Positions 39,652-54,500 of a stretch of 64,000 bases of DNA are shown piece by piece. A program made the position numbers and the translations under genes. The DNA lies in contig OW285195.1 of the NCBI GenBank assembly GCA_935421135.1, forward strand, positions 5,246,701 through 5,310,700. Reading direction: 5' to 3'. Positions within the stretch are counted from its first letter, which is position 1. The number at the start of each line of letters is the position of its first letter. Below the pieces are notes generated by a model. The model searched no databases and was not told where the DNA came from. It worked only from the letters and a program-made list of their open reading frames with translations. This DNA comes from Bugulina stolonifera. Lineage: Eukaryota > Bryozoa > Gymnolaemata > Cheilostomatida > Bugulidae.

Positions 39652-40426
39652 ACCAATGTGGGTTGGAAAGGGCACCTACCACCCATTGTTAAGTTCTGAC
39701 AAGGGGGCACTTGTTAAGACCTATCATGGGGCACATAGTTGCTAAATTGAGGGTGACAAGTAGCATCAGGGTAGATTAAACTCTAATTAAAAGTAGGATA
39801 AGCCCAGTAAGCCTCCTTAGGGTCTATTACCCTTCCCCTTGTACCAAATACTCAAACATCTGCAGCCTAGTCTTATCCCAATCTGAGAAAGTAGACTGTG
39901 TTCTAAAACAAACAGATCAAAAGCTGTTTTGATGAGATGAACGAACTGAAAGCTACATTTAGTACAAAATCCATGAAAATAGATTTCTTCTAGCCTACTA
40001 GCCATGTTGGTTTAAATTTAAAACAAGACTAACTCAGAAAGAGAGAAACTGAATAGCAGAACTGAAAACCAACTTGCAGGCAGTATCCTAGTTCAGATAA
40101 TGTGCACCTTTTGTGTGAGATTGTCACCCCTTATCACACAGGGTCGACTATGAAATAGCCTACAACTACTGTAAACTACATAATTGGTGTTTGTGACCTC
40201 TCGGACCAGCCCGGCGCAAATAAAAATCCCATGCTCATCGGCACACTCAGAAATGAAAAAATTGATTTTGGCCTAAGTAGGGAGTGTTCGCGTTGGCGAC
40301 CTTGTGAAGGAAGTAGGCGGGCAAGTTAGTGAGCAAGTCGGCCTGTGGCCGAAATTTAGATTTAATTCGTTCACCTATTCAACTGTTAGTATATAATGAT
40401 AATTTCATATACTAACTGTGCTGATA

Positions 40427-40432
40427 TTTATT
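40427..40432 (-). terminator. V-ATPase E poly(A) signal
   Basis: TTTATT on the plus strand, AATAAA on the minus strand, about 220 bases after the stop at 40652. Confidence 0.5.
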
Positions 40433-40651
40433 AGGCTATACGTTTGTATAACACTACAATACACGGAATCTTAATAATAATAATAATAATAATGTATAAA
40501 ATACTCCAAGGAAATTATCTACATAAATAATTTCTGAAAATAAGGTATGACACCAACATCCTATCGAAACTACTGAATGGTGAATGTTTCTACAATCTCA
40601 CGAAATCTCCTCCGACATGAGATATCAAAAGGTGGCAGGGGAAGATAATCT

Positions 40652-43600
40652 CTAATCATCAAACTTCCTGTTGGGGTTCTTTCCGAACAGAGTTTCACGG
40701 AGTTCTGGAATCATCTGCAAGAAGAGATTGTAAATAATAGTCACAATGAGTCACCGGATATTCTATATACAGACAAAATACACATTAAGCCAATGAAAAC
40801 CCTCTTCAAACTGGAGTTAATAAAATGTTAACATTTTCGTTGTAAAAATAGTGTTGGCATGACATTGATATATAATTCATGGATGGGACAGCTCAGTGTA
40901 TGTAGTGATGTGATTGGTTAGGGATGAGAATGAACAGTACTCCAGGGGCAGACAACTCTATGACACAAATCCAACTAGCAAACATGAATTCTTTGTAAGA
41001 GAGGGCAGACAACTTCACCACCAACCAAATAACAATACCATGGGTACTAACACAGCTGTAGTTTTGGCCAATGAGAACGATCTTATGAAGTATCTATACT
41101 AGGCCAAGTGACTTTGTATCCATATGTAATCAGGCACCATTTAGCAGGTATGGAATGCAACGCCACCATGGATTAGCTACTGTACATACCAGTGGATTAT
41201 TAGAGTGCTATGTACAGATCATTAACTATATCAATATGTCATCATCTAATATAATACATCTAGTGCATCCTCATTTAGTAGTAACACCACTTCATTAAAT
41301 AGACCTGCATCTTCTGTTACCTTAGAATGATCTCACTTTTCATGGAAATAAGGAATTTATATTTTTTCCACAAATAATTTCACTGTTTTAGCCTAATATA
41401 CTACTAGCACTGAATATTTCCCTATAAACAGGCTACATGACTAAAACATATCCAAAATGAACGGAGAAGACAATACTACTAGCAGAGCTATGAGATGATT
41501 AACATAAGAGAGAACTGCAGTGACTGAAAGGAAAGATACAAAATTATTCTAAAAATAATGTCCCATTCATGCAATTGATGTCTGGTGCATAGTAATTAGA
41601 GATAATCCGGGATTAGTGAAGAGCCTAATGATCTCACAGCTACTTGGTACACCTTAACAAGAAGTGGCGTTACGCTTCAACACTCCCTTTATGAGTCACA
41701 CATGATCAGACATACATGTTGAGTAGCAGTGATACAGCAGCAATTTAAAATCCTTTTAATTAGACTTAAAATCTCTAACAAAATCATTGACATGAAATTT
41801 GGGAACAATTGAATGTAAATTATGTTCCTTTTTACTAATATACTCTCTATTGTTGCCATAATTCAACAAAAACCGCGCAGTTCTAACAGAAAAACTTGAA
41901 GTTGTGCATGAGGGTATAGACAGGAACTAAGCCTTGTTTGTCACATAGTGATAGAGAGATGACACTCAGGAATTGGTGGTGACAGCTAGGAACAGGTGGT
42001 GGCTGGTGCAGGAGATAGAAGTGTGTGATAAAGGGGAAGGGCTGATGGCAGGTAATCACAGGTGATTATGTAATCATAGAGTAGATATAGGGAAGAGGGT
42101 GAGATATGCACTGAGATATATTACTGCACTCATAGGGATATATAGTAGATGTAACAGTAGAACTAGCCCAAATGGAACACACAATATACACTATAGGTTA
42201 CCATAACAACAACAATATAAAAATGTAGAGATCAAGTACAAAACTAAACTCTCAGAATTTCCAGCTGCTAACAAGTCTAAAGGACAGGCCAATCACAGGG
42301 CTTTACAGATATACAGAATAGACTTGGAAACCTGACAAGCGCGCGTTGCATGAGGTGATGAATATTAAAATAGAGAGAGAAGACAACTTGTTATGCTCGA
42401 GTTATTAGAAGGAACAAAGGCTATGCTCATTTCCTGTACAGAGGAGCACCAAACTGATATGACGATGTTGTAAGGAAAACAGACGTGGGCCTATATAATT
42501 TTCGCCAAGTTAAATAGGTATTATATTTTCAAAATATGCGATGGTTTGCAACAATAGACAACATAGTCTGCTCCCAGAACAAATTAAAGACCCAACTGTG
42601 AATGAGTATATTTCCCTTCCAAGTTGTCAAAATGGTGTCAACCAACTTAGAAAGGAACAAACAAACCGAAACTACACTTTCTGTCCTTACTTTCTAACTG
42701 TGTAGACGCGAGGTGAATAGAAATAAACACTGCATGATCACATTATAACATCTGATTGGTTAGAATATGTGTGAGTTTGTTAGATTGCAATGAGCAACGC
42801 ATAATAATATAGTCAGCAATTGTCTCCACTTACCTGCTCACTAATAAACTGAAGTCTTTTCTCCAGAGTGTTACTAATTCTTATTCTACCATTAGGAGTC
42901 TGAAGTTCTACACCTCCAGTTCTACAAACAGCAGTCAGTTTCAGTTGAATTTAAAATCTCTCCAAGTTGTTTAGCACTAACTACATTTACATTACAACAG
43001 GTGTATGACATGCCCCACAGATTAGACAAGACCTAATATTCATAGTTGTGTTCCCTATACAGAGGAGACAACTCTATGCTATGGTCTATAAAATCTCTGC
43101 TGTCAACTATAATTATCTTCTGCTCACCTAAAGTGTCCAATGAGCACAACATAGAAATATGATTAGGCATAATTAATTACACACAATTATTGACATATCG
43201 ACTTCAGTGCTGGCCAAAAAGTTACCCTCTTTGGTAAAATAGGTAACTGTGGATATCTAGGGTCAGGAGGTCATATGCCCACTATGAGTCATTGAATGAA
43301 ACTAAGCTATACAGATATGTTTCCTGGATGATATTGGAAGACTACAACAACGGTCACTAATTGAATATGAGAGGATAATTCCAAAGTGATAACTCACAGT
43401 TCATTGGGTAGATAATTCTCGTTATCGAGTGTGACTTTGACATCATTTCCTGTAAGTTTCTTGTATGTAGCCACAGCATTTGGTAAGACTTCCTGTTAAA
43501 CAAAATGAATTTCAGCTAAATAAAACGAATACATCACTACAGTTGATATACATGTTGGCCTTGTACGCAGCCTAGGGTAGAGGAAAGGCAGAGCAAGCAC

Positions 43601-46599
43601 ACATACTGCTTGTATATGAGTGGAACACTCATGACTGGTTGGAATAAAGTCCACACCATGTGACTAGTAGACACACATGACCCACAGGGTATGTGTACAG
43701 ATGTAGATGTAGTGGATATGGCTGTTCAACATGTACACCTATACAGATGAGACGAGTGTAGTAAGCCTATATTGTAGACAACATGCAGACAGGGATAATA
43801 TAACAGTAAGGTAGTAAGGGGCGTATACCGTATAGACAATGTACCGCTACGTTGATACATCTTACAGTTATACAGTTATACTGAGACAATAATTAGTATT
43901 AAGATGTAAGAGGAGATAAATCCAACTATTTCAATAAGGCGCCATATAATAAAGGTACAGACTGTACAATACTACCTGACGAATAGCCTATAATATTATA
44001 TCAATACAGACAGACGGGTCGACATACAGACAGACAGACCTACAGACAGACAGAGGGTCATACCTTGATAAGTGGTTCATCTTCCTTCCTGCACCTGAGT
44101 ACCAGAGCTTTCTCATGCAGCTGACAGAGACACTGAGCGGTGAGACCCTCCAGGATGGCTTTGTATCTGTTTACATCTTTAGTGACAGTGGCCAGCCTCT
44201 CTTTGGCCAAATCCAGCAAGACCTACAATGTATATGATCATGATACTAATTTCTTGCAAGGGAATGACAACTCCAAACTGGTAACACAAAATTATTTACT
44301 GCTTACAAAAACTAATATTCAGTGGTAGCCGCAGAGAATATGATAGCACCGTATTGGGATTTGTTGTCTGGACATGTCAGTGGGCATATGAAACTGAGGC
44401 TTACGATCAATTGCCAATAACAATAAATATATTAATTGAATATCATTGTGCCTTTGTGCATTTTAAACCAGAAAACTCAAATTTTGCCCCACATTTCATT
44501 TACAAACAGTAGGCTACATAGGGATGTAGATACTTGTACTACTTACATTAATATGGGCGGAGTTCACTCTACTAGTGACATGAATAGGGGAGGAGTTACA
44601 CACACTAATCTTATTAATATGGGCGGAGTTAACTCTACTACTGACATGAAAAGGGGAGGAGTTACAGACACTAGTCATATGAATAGGCCTACAATGTACT
44701 CACATTAATATGATCCTCTCTTGCCTTCAGTACTTTTAATCTAGATGCATTCAGCATGTTGGAATTCTGACTGTAAACAGTATATAGGCCTATTATGCCA
44801 ATAATTGTATTAGAACTTACACCTCTACTACACTAACCAACACAGGTAGTAGGCCTATAACATTGCCAAGTATTACGTCTTCGAATATAGAGAGAGGACA
44901 ACTTCCTACAGGATCTAAGATCAAGATCTATCCCATTAAGTAGTAGAATAACAATAATCTTGTCACTGCACGGCACACAGTTTACCATGTCTGTCCCTAG
45001 AGCAAGTCTATAGAGAGAGCATGATGACATATCTTACCATGTGCTCCTTACTGTCGGCTGGTAATGGAACAGAGGACCCTAATCAGGCAACCATATCATG
45101 CCTATATTGGACCTAAGGGTATTGGGTAGTTGACAAGGACCAAACAGAGAAAATGCTTCAGCTCTATTCTTAGTAGTAATCAGCTAATTGTGACAGAATC
45201 GATAGAGAATAATCACACGTGCACATATATGCTAGGAATGATATTGACCAGTTACACTCACATTTTCTTTGCCAACTCCACCTGCTTTTCCTTTCTTTCG
45301 TAATACTCCATAATTTTAACTCTTTGCTGCTGGACTAGTCTACCTTTCTCAATGTTGAACTCTTCCTCAGCCTAAAGTAAAACAGGATATGAGGTCACAG
45401 CAGACCATAAGACACTGCGTGATCAGCATTACCAAAACAAGATAACAAATAAAACATCACCATCACAATGAAATGCATGCTGTGTTATAACTTGGATCAA
45501 TCTTTAATCTTGATGACTCTACAGCATCTGGTGCATCTCTTAGCTATTCTACAGATCGCAGTAAATCACACTTTCAGTAGATCAGCTCATCCAGCACATA
45601 CGTACCTTTGTTTCTATCTCATCCACTTTTTCTCTGGCTTCCTGATCAATGAATGCAATCATGTGCTTGATCTACAAACAGAGTGAGTCTTATGTATTAC
45701 AACACAGGCCTAACAAGTACACTGTTCAGGGTTTACTGTTTAGGCTAAGAATTAGACTAAATGTGACAAATTGGATAAGTTCAGACAATGAGCCAACTTG
45801 ACCAAATTTGACAGCCTAAGTTAGCTGATTATAGAAGCCTTGGTCTTAAGCATAGCTAAATTTTTTAAGCCATAGGACGGTGATACTGGTGTGTGTGTCG
45901 TAGGACTAGCTGTAAGCACCTTTGCAGAGTACTATTATCGGCTAAATGTCCGACAATCTACTATGTATGACTAAGTGCTGCTTAATGGTAATGAGCTAGC
46001 AACCAGGGTTGCAGCTTATTAGCTTAGTAAGCTAAGTTAATATAGAAAGAATGTTGAAACTTGAATGATTTAGCCTACTGCTTTGCAGGTTTACAAGCCT
46101 AATGTCTACAAACAATTAATTGAATTTGAAACTCACTTTACCAGAATTGCATTAACCTATTCTATTTCCATAACAAATCAAACAAATTAACTATAAATGA
46201 TCTGGTCTCGACTACACTCTGTGCAACTACTTCTGAGCTGACAATTTCCCTGAATTTGTGTTAAAAAAACCTCCCTAGGCAACATCAACCATACCAAAGG
46301 CCTAATCTAAAATTTACGGTTAAATGGTGCATTAAAGTAATTTTAAAGTAGTGAAGGCACGAGTTAAATACCTTTAAATTCAGACTAGTGTCATTGCATT
46401 TTATTTTAATTTTTAAAAATTAAAATAAAAAAATAAAAGATAAGTCATCGCTATGAAGATCATAATTATAATAGAAACACCACCTATGAAATCGTCCATA
46501 TTAATCGCTTACTAGCAAGGAAACTACATGGAATCATGCTTGAAACATTAGTGTTACTTAACATACCTGTTTCTGAACATCTTGGTCACTTAGTGCCAT
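40652..46599 (-). CDS. ATP6V1E: V-type proton ATPase subunit E (226 aa)
   Basis: Eight exons on the minus strand: 46567-46599, 45606-45671, 45262-45371, 44704-44770, 44064-44222, 43398-43492, 42834-42921, 40652-40714. The 681 bases in consistent phase give 226 residues, the family's usual length. It starts [18 protein letters not shown] and contains [42 protein letters not shown] and [11 protein letters not shown]. It ends with [12 protein letters not shown]. Subunit E forms, with subunit G, the peripheral stalks that hold the catalytic A3B3 head of the V1 sector against rotation. The complex acidifies endosomes, lysosomes and secretory vesicles. The N-terminal half is a long helix; the C-terminal half is globular and contacts subunit B. 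The ATG sits in AAGATGG. The gene looks intact and ordinary. Confidence 0.97.
44552..44692. repeat. Two-copy tandem duplication in a V-ATPase E intron
   Basis: Two units of about 70 bases carrying TAATATGGGCGGAGTT, CTCTACTA.TGACATGAA and GGGGAGGAGTTACA. They lie 12 bases downstream, in transcript order, of exon 44704-44770. GGGCGGAG resembles a GC box, but the placement is intronic. Confidence 0.75.
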
Positions 46600-48576
46600 C
46601 TTTACAGGCTTAAAACTGTGGTTTAAGAAGAGCAAGTTGAGAATATTTCACCAAATCTAACTGCTAGGGACAGATCAATTATTGGTCATGTGACAAAATG
46701 TCAAGGCCGTGTGACTTCCTTTATACAAGCGGCTCTTCAGCAACAACGATTTCATAATGGATCAACGATTGTTATGAAGGCGTGAGAGGCGTTTAACAGC
46801 TTAAAGGTAATGGGCGCCGAAAACTCCACGTGATATCCGGAGTTTGATCATTTATCAGTAATATTGTATTAGAAGTAGAAACGCCGTAGTTGTGTTCTCT
46901 TACGTAATAGTTTTGAGTACAGAGCACATGCACCTGAAAGCTGTGAAATGTGCCAAGACTCACAAAATTATACTATGTACAGGAGCACAGGCTATTAATG
47001 GCCTGGTACAGCTGCACCAAATTCTAAATCATGGGAAGATAACTGGAGCAAAACCTTTACTAGTTACTTTTGTAAACATCTTCATTATTTAGTGAAGAGT
47101 CAATAATACCTGTCAGTTCAAGAGGCAAGCAAACTCGTCAGCAAAAGTCAAAAGTATGCGAACTAGAAAAAAAATACAACTCTCTATCATGGTTATAATA
47201 TTGTTGGCAAACAGAAACTCAATATACAGCAGCAGTAGTGGCAGCGGCAGCCGAAGCGGCAGCCGCAGCGTATTCCGTTATATTGCAAACAGACTGTGTA
47301 AATGAGATAGCACTGAATTAGAATTTATATGCTGGTAATCTCAATAATAAAACTGGAAAATGGGCTAACAGTAGAAATGTTATTATTCATATTAACCACC
47401 TCACAACTAGTAGTAGGGCGTGACGTACTTTCTGCTCAGATCTGATAATTATCATTCCTAGTTAGTAAATAAAGCTAGATGTGAATAATATAAATTATAG
47501 AATTGTATTTATTGTCGTCCAAGAAACAACCACTACTACTACAGTGAATCGTCTCCACTTACTGTACATGTACAGTATATACTGCACGAAATATTGTAAG
47601 GGCCGATGGGTGGTCAGCCTGCACAATCATAATAACCCAAAATAATAAAAATATAAAATAATGTCAGGGATGACCAAACGACTGGAGAGACGTAATATAA
47701 TAGCATAGGGTATAAAATTACAATGTTGGCAGAGATGATACAATATCCATAAATTTACACATTACTCTGCTCTTGGCCAAATGCAGGTACCTGTACAATA
47801 GGAGACAATTACTACTTTTATACAATATATCACCACAATACAACACAATTACAGTGTGTAGCCATGTACTAACAGGTGATATTTTAGTCAACAAGAACAT
47901 TATTAGTATGGAAAAATAATAATAAATGAAATAAGCAGTTGTGGTCCTGAGTAATTTAAAACCAGTGGAGAGCATAGACACCACACATATGAACTACTAA
48001 AATAGAGAAGCTTGTCCTTTCTCAAGTTAGTGTGCAAAATATAAGGACTGAAGGTACAATGTACCATAACGATGAAGAAAATGACTGCCACAACAGGTCA
48101 TTAATCTACAAATTGCATTAGTCTGTTAATGAGACCATGCAAACGAATTTACACTGACTAGCACAGCTACTGCTAGTAATATTCTAATATTCAAGTGTAT
48201 AGCCAAGCTTTCTATTCGTCATTCTACTTCTCCTGCTTGCTAAATTGCCACTCCACTTTCTCCTTTTCTCGACCTTTGATTACACTTGATCTACAGCTGT
48301 CTCATTAGTAACACTGCCAAACGCATAAATCATTGTTGTATCAATATCTATGTAGGCATACATTATACATGTATAAAATGATAACATGCAACTACCACGG
48401 GTTCAAATCATACACAAATACAATTCCTTTAACTAGGAGTTGTCACACTTAAACACAAGAGAACACAACTGCTACTAAACTATAATGTATTCTTTGCTCA
48501 GCCATCCAACCTCTCACCACTATGCCAACTGCTGTGGACGTAGGTCTAATTTAATGCTTAATTAAAATTGGTCAAA
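46600..48576. other. Spacer between GPCR and V-ATPase E genes
   Basis: About 2 kb, AT-rich, with no exon I can support. Open frames at 46892-47092 and 47718-47984 lack motifs or credible splice structure. A (CAG/CGG)-like triplet patch lies at 47230-47272. The V-ATPase E promoter should be near 46620-46850. Confidence 0.4.
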
Positions 48577-51500
48577 TTAATTGTACCTGGTAATGGCAAG
48601 TCCCTGAGAGCTAAGCTGCGATTTTTTCTTCTTGCATGTACACATATCTATCAATGATTTCCTGAAAACAAGAAACACAGAACATTCTAGTAGCGTTGAA
48701 TAAATCTATATGTAGAAACCACGGGCACTAATAAGCTATTGATCATAATTAGAAGTTGTCCTCTCCCAATTTATCTTCTTTGGGAGAGGACAATTTTTAA
48801 TTATGATCAATAGCTTATTAGTGCCCGTGGTAGAAGCACTACTATTAATAGTTTGGCAACTCACAGTGAGATCTACATGTAGTAATAGAAGGTTAGACAT
48901 TAGCCCTAAGAAACCTCAGTAATTTCTCTCCACTAGCGATTTGTAATTGCTACCAGTATACAGCACTGAGCCCATCTTGTATTTTGTCTTTTCACCTTAT
49001 GACATTGCTATCAAAGTACAGTACATGTAATTTACGCAAACAATGGATAGAATAAATAGTTGTTTTAAGCATGTGACAAAGTTCCACTATAAGATATGCA
49101 TGTATTGTGTATTATGGGCATGTAAATATTATTAAAATAATGATAATATTATTATTTTAATAATATTACGTATATTATAATATTGTTCATGGCCAGCATG
49201 GGTAGTAAGTGCATTGGAGTGACAGTAAGTTAGTATCCTATTATACTGTCTAGCATGAATGTATGTCTTAGATTGTCTGAACCTTAGACTATAGCAGACT
49301 GTATTCTGTCAGCGGCTCTCTCAAGAGTGTTTATGGTTTGGAGTTGTTTTACCTCCAATTCGGAGTAAATTACTTTCTATATTCATGTATTTTATTATAA
49401 TATAGGTTGACTTATAACTAAAGGCAAGACAATTCCAAATTAATGGATGGTGTATTTCAGCAAGAGTGGAAGTGACTGTGACTCTTTTTTCTACCACAAA
49501 CATTATTTATCAGTGAATCTCAAATGAACAACATGCCATTGCCCACTCTTCAATACTATTCTACTGTAACAGAGTTATTGTCACTATAATTGAGCCAAAT
49601 CTAACAGTTTGAAATGAGAATATCAGGAGAGAGATGCGGTGAACTGTGTACTCACCGAAAGGTTCCATTTGTTAAGATGTAGACAAAGAAGTTGGTGGCG
49701 TGGTTGAGATATTGTAATACATATGCAGTAGTGTCAGCTATGGATTGCCCACGTGATCCATATTTCCAGTTAACATCATACATCAGGGTGGTCACAACAC
49801 CCCTCGGTATCATCAGTATTACGAATACTACTGAGGCTACTATAACCATGATGGTCGCTTTTCTACAAAATGCAATAGCGACCAGTACTTTGACTTTGGA
49901 GCAGTTTATGTGGTAAACCTTTCTATAAAAGCACATACATGTAGTTACATGTGTACAAGTATGTCTACCAATTAGAAGTTGCATTCTCCTTGCTCTTGCT
50001 AGCCTATGCTACTGCAAGCATCACTATCTACATGTATTCATAATACAAGTGCAAATATGCTACACAACGCCGTTCGTGTAGCATACCCACACTCAGCAAC
50101 CATACCAGTATAAACACTAGATACTAAATATGATATACATAGTATTAAGGAAAAAACTATTGTGAGCTTACAAGTACCATAACACATACGTATTTTATTA
50201 CATATATACCAAACAAAGCAGTATACAAACTGCTGTCAAATAATATTCGATAATAATTTTATAATAATGTGTCTGGTTTAAGTAATAGCCTCATGTGAAC
50301 TAAACCCTGACTATGTGGAGGGGGGAGGGGGGGGGGCTCACCTGAATGTTCTGTTAATGTTCTTTAGTTGAGTTGAGTTGGTTGGACATGGAGAATATTT
50401 TGTGCTTTCTGCCGCCTGATTGGTCATTTCTTTATGCGTTCTTCTCGCTATCCTGAGTTTATAGACTATACCTGCATTGAGTAATATGATGGCCGCTGTC
50501 GGTATGAAGAAGTACGCTGTGATCCATATCTGCATGATAACTTTAAAGACGTCGCCATCTTGATCTTTTCTCGGTCTGCATATTGTATATCCCGACCTTT
50601 TAACGGCCACCATGTTTGGAAGAAAGTAGGCGTACAGACAGAAGCACAAGGCTGGCATCAAAGCGCACACAATAATTACCAGTTTTTCTGTACATATCCG
50701 CTTTGCCTGCAAATTATAAGTCAGATAAGTATCAGAGTTCTTTCAACTTGTAGCGTGTTTGCATGATGCAACGTATTCCTCCATCTACATTCACATAACT
50801 GTAAAGGACTGTTTATATAATACTTATTAGTTCTACGGTGTAGATGAAGAATTAACTTTCAGGTATACGAGTGCTATTGGACATCTCTGCATGCTAGTTT
50901 AAAAGTTATCTAATAAAATCTTGATAAAAATTCCAAATGCATGTGAAGAAGAAACTTCGCCTGAGCTACAGCTGTAAGACTCAATCGTAATATATTATTT
51001 GTGCCTTCTTGTAGGTAAGGAAGCATACTATTGGCAGACTTTCCGCTTAATGTCAACTATGCATCACCAGTCTCTGGTACATTGTAGTTGACTTAACTTT
51101 GTTTTAGGTGAGTTGGGCCAAAGACCCGGCAAAATAGTCTTACCTTAAAATTAGAGTAGACCGTAATAGGGTCAATGGCGTTATAAAACTCGTACAAGTT
51201 TTGTATAATATTTGGCATGTTTCATTCGGAACTGAAGGCAAAACTATTCCACAACAGTGACACATTCCAGCGAGATTGGACAGCTTGGGAGAGCCGTCGT
51301 TATGGTCAAAACGATTGATGAGCATGCCGCAAGATTACTGGTCGGAGCAATGTGTGTAATTTAGTAGGACATGGAGCTAGAGTTAGATATAATGGATGGC
51401 AAATTCAGTGTAGCAAGGAATACTACTGTGCATTGTGTGTATCTCTAAAGGATAAGGACAATCAATTGCACACTGAGGGAATTCCTTGTACAATGATGAA

Positions 51501-54500
51501 TTCTCTTAGATAATGAGGGAATTCTTTATATGATAGGGATTCCCTGCATCATAAGGGATTCCCTGCATTTTGTTTGTGATAATGGAGATTTCCTTACATA
51601 AATAAGATTTCTCTACAGAGCAATGATTGCGTATATTATACATTAAGACTTTCGTCGCTCATTTTCGAGCTTCGTGGTGCATAGTGGTTTACATGTAGAG
51701 GGTTCACTTTAGGTTCTTAAAGGATCTTAGGGAAAAGGAGTGGTAGAGGAACAATTTAATTAAATTTCTAATCTGAAGATCGTTGCTCTTCTGCTTCTTT
51801 CCCCTAGAAACCTGGCGTACAAGAGATCTGAAAATGAGTGCCCCAGTCACATACCATGGCTTACCTTCATTGGGAAGCAGACGGCAATGAACCTCTCCAA
51901 GGTCATTAGAGTGACGTACCAAGCAGCACAGGTAAGTACAGTAGGCTGCATGACTGTTGCTACTCCACACGTTCTGTTGTAGTATACTGGAAACCACCTC
52001 CAGTATAATGGAACGTAGTGAAGGAAGAACTCCATTAGCATCACCACTATGTCTGTTACAGCCAGGAATAGCAGCACTATTCTAGTACTGGCACCTGTAA
52101 AATTATATATTACATTACCTAGCATTACATTACCTAGCATTACATTGGTTAGCATTGCATTGGTTAGCATTACATTGGTTAGCATTGCATTGGTTAACAT
52201 TGCATTGCATTGGTTAGCATCGCATCGCATTGGTTAGCATCGCATTGGTTAGCATTACATTGGTTAGCATTGCATTGGTTAGCATTGCATTGGTTAGCAT
52301 TACATTGGTTAGCATTGCATTGGTTAGCATTGCATTGGTTAGCATTGCATTGGTTAGCATTGCATTGGTTAGCATTGCATTGGTTAGCATTGCATTGGTT
52401 GGCATCGCATTGGTTAGCATTGCATTGGTTAGCATTAAATTGGTTAGCATCACATTGGTTAGCATTGCATTGGTTAGCATTACATTGGTTAGCATTGCAT
52501 TGGTTAGCATTGCATTGGTTAGCATTGCATTGGTTAGCATTGCATTGGTTAGCATTGCATTGGTTAGCATTGCATTGGTTAGCATCGCATTGGTTAGCAT
52601 TGCATTGGTTAACAATGCATTGGTTAGCATTGCATTGGTTAGCATTACATTGGTTAGCATTGCATTGGTTAGCATTGCATTGGTTAACATTGCATTGCAT
52701 TGGTTAGCATCGCATTGCATTGGTTAGCACTACATTGCCTAGCATCGCATTGGTTAGCATCGCATTACATTGCATTGCATTGCATTGGTTTCAATTGCAT
52801 TGGTTAGTATTGCATTACATGGCATGGAATTGCATTGCATTGCATTGCACTGCGTTGCATTGCCTTGCACTACATTGCACCGCAGTGCATTACACCGCAT
52901 CGCAATGTATTACATAGTATCACAATGCATTACATTGCCTGAAGTTGCTGAGCTGGTGTAGCGGTAATGTGGGTTCACTGTGCTAGGCGGTTAGGTGCCA
53001 TAGAGGAACCAGATTCACACCCGATTCAAGGAAGGGCTATTTTTACAAATGTGGAGCAGCTTCCCTGGCAGCTCAGAGAACTTGTGTAACTGCTGGCCAT
53101 TAGCAGAATTGGATGGTGGATGATGGAATCAATAGTTAATTTGCTTGAGATACTAATAATGTCATCGCTGTCGACATGTAAAATGACATAGCTGTCCTAC
53201 TACATGTAGATACACCATATGTATAATTACATCTACACATTGGATTTGCTGTGCACTGCCACTTGAAGCTCTGCTCATTATGAGTAAAATAATAATTAAA
53301 TGTCTAGTGGAAAGGAAAAGTAATGAGATATTCAAGTCAATCATCGTAAGTCATTCCAATTTTAGTTCAAGAGTTTCCAACCTTGTTGAACTTTAAAATA
53401 ATAAAAGAGTTAACATTAACATGCATATTATAGAGTTTTCAATGCTATTATTATGCATTATGCATTAGGACAGGAAGTTGCACAGTATGTAAATTAACTA
53501 ACCAAAGAGATACAGTCCGTGTTGGAATAAAACTATTGGTGGAGGTAGGCGATGGCATGAGAAAGTGGGAGGGGTGATGGCTGAGAGGGTTATGACAAAG
53601 TGTATCTTATACCTGCATAGTAATAAAGATGTATTTTAGATTTATATTTGTTGTGCTGCATCATCCATCGCATTGCTCCACATGGAATAGCGCACACACG
53701 CGTTTTATGCAATCCAGAGTGGAGGTGTCATCTCTCAATATTTTGTATAGGAATTGCAGTTCTACTGTTGGGAACATTCTGTATTCTTTGCAATTAGCAA
53801 TTTCCGATGTAGCTTTCCAGAAAGCTATCAATTAAAATTATTTGAGTAATTGATCAAAATTACACTTCTAAACTTAAATAATTTAAAATGGGATTATCTA
53901 CATTGTAAAATGGGGAAACCTAATTTACAGATTTTGTTTAAAATATTTTCTGCAGTGAGGCTTTTATTCTTGTTTATTTGATTCTGCTGTCTTGTCTGGC
54001 TTCAAGACTGAATTAGCTAATAATGTCAAGCACTCCTACCTACATGATGTAATAAAATTTACATGTTGCAGAAAAGGTCTGCCTCATTCTCTTGTGTCTA
54101 GAATTCAGATCGTTTTGGGGATGACATTCATTGCTAATTAATACGTAATGTCATATAAAAAGTTTGTCTGATAGCCTATAATTTCATTGTACCATGATGG
54201 TCATTGGGGAATACATAGATATTGTCCGTAATATTGTGTTCTGTATCACTAAAAACAAGGAAATGAATAAAATAGTGTATGTGTAGGTATTTCATTACAA
54301 TTCACCTACATTATATATGAATGTGATGTCACATTTAATACTTTAATGTAGACAATACCAATGCTACAAATTATTAACCAGATTTTGAGTTTGTCTATTG
54401 TTTACAGATGTCACTTTTCACATGAGTTTGATGATATCCCTCCTCATAGCCACAGCAACTGGTATTAATTTTTTAGTTTATAATAGAGTTAGTATTACCC

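Larger units (their letters stand above)
38435..40426. other. Spacer between V-ATPase E and collagen genes
   Basis: About 2 kb with the SINE material at 39190-39651 and no supported exon. The collagen promoter would lie near its left end. Confidence 0.4.

Noticed and set aside
46892..47092. Small gene between V-ATPase E and the GPCR
   Set aside because: A single 66-codon frame without splice context, motif or poly(A) signal.
52194..52727. Long open frames of 165-168 codons on both strands
   Set aside because: They are by-products of a stop-free 15-bp satellite; the translations are simple repeats with no gene features.
52125..52935. CRISPR-like array
   Set aside because: The repeats are directly adjacent with no unique spacers, in an animal genome; it is a satellite.
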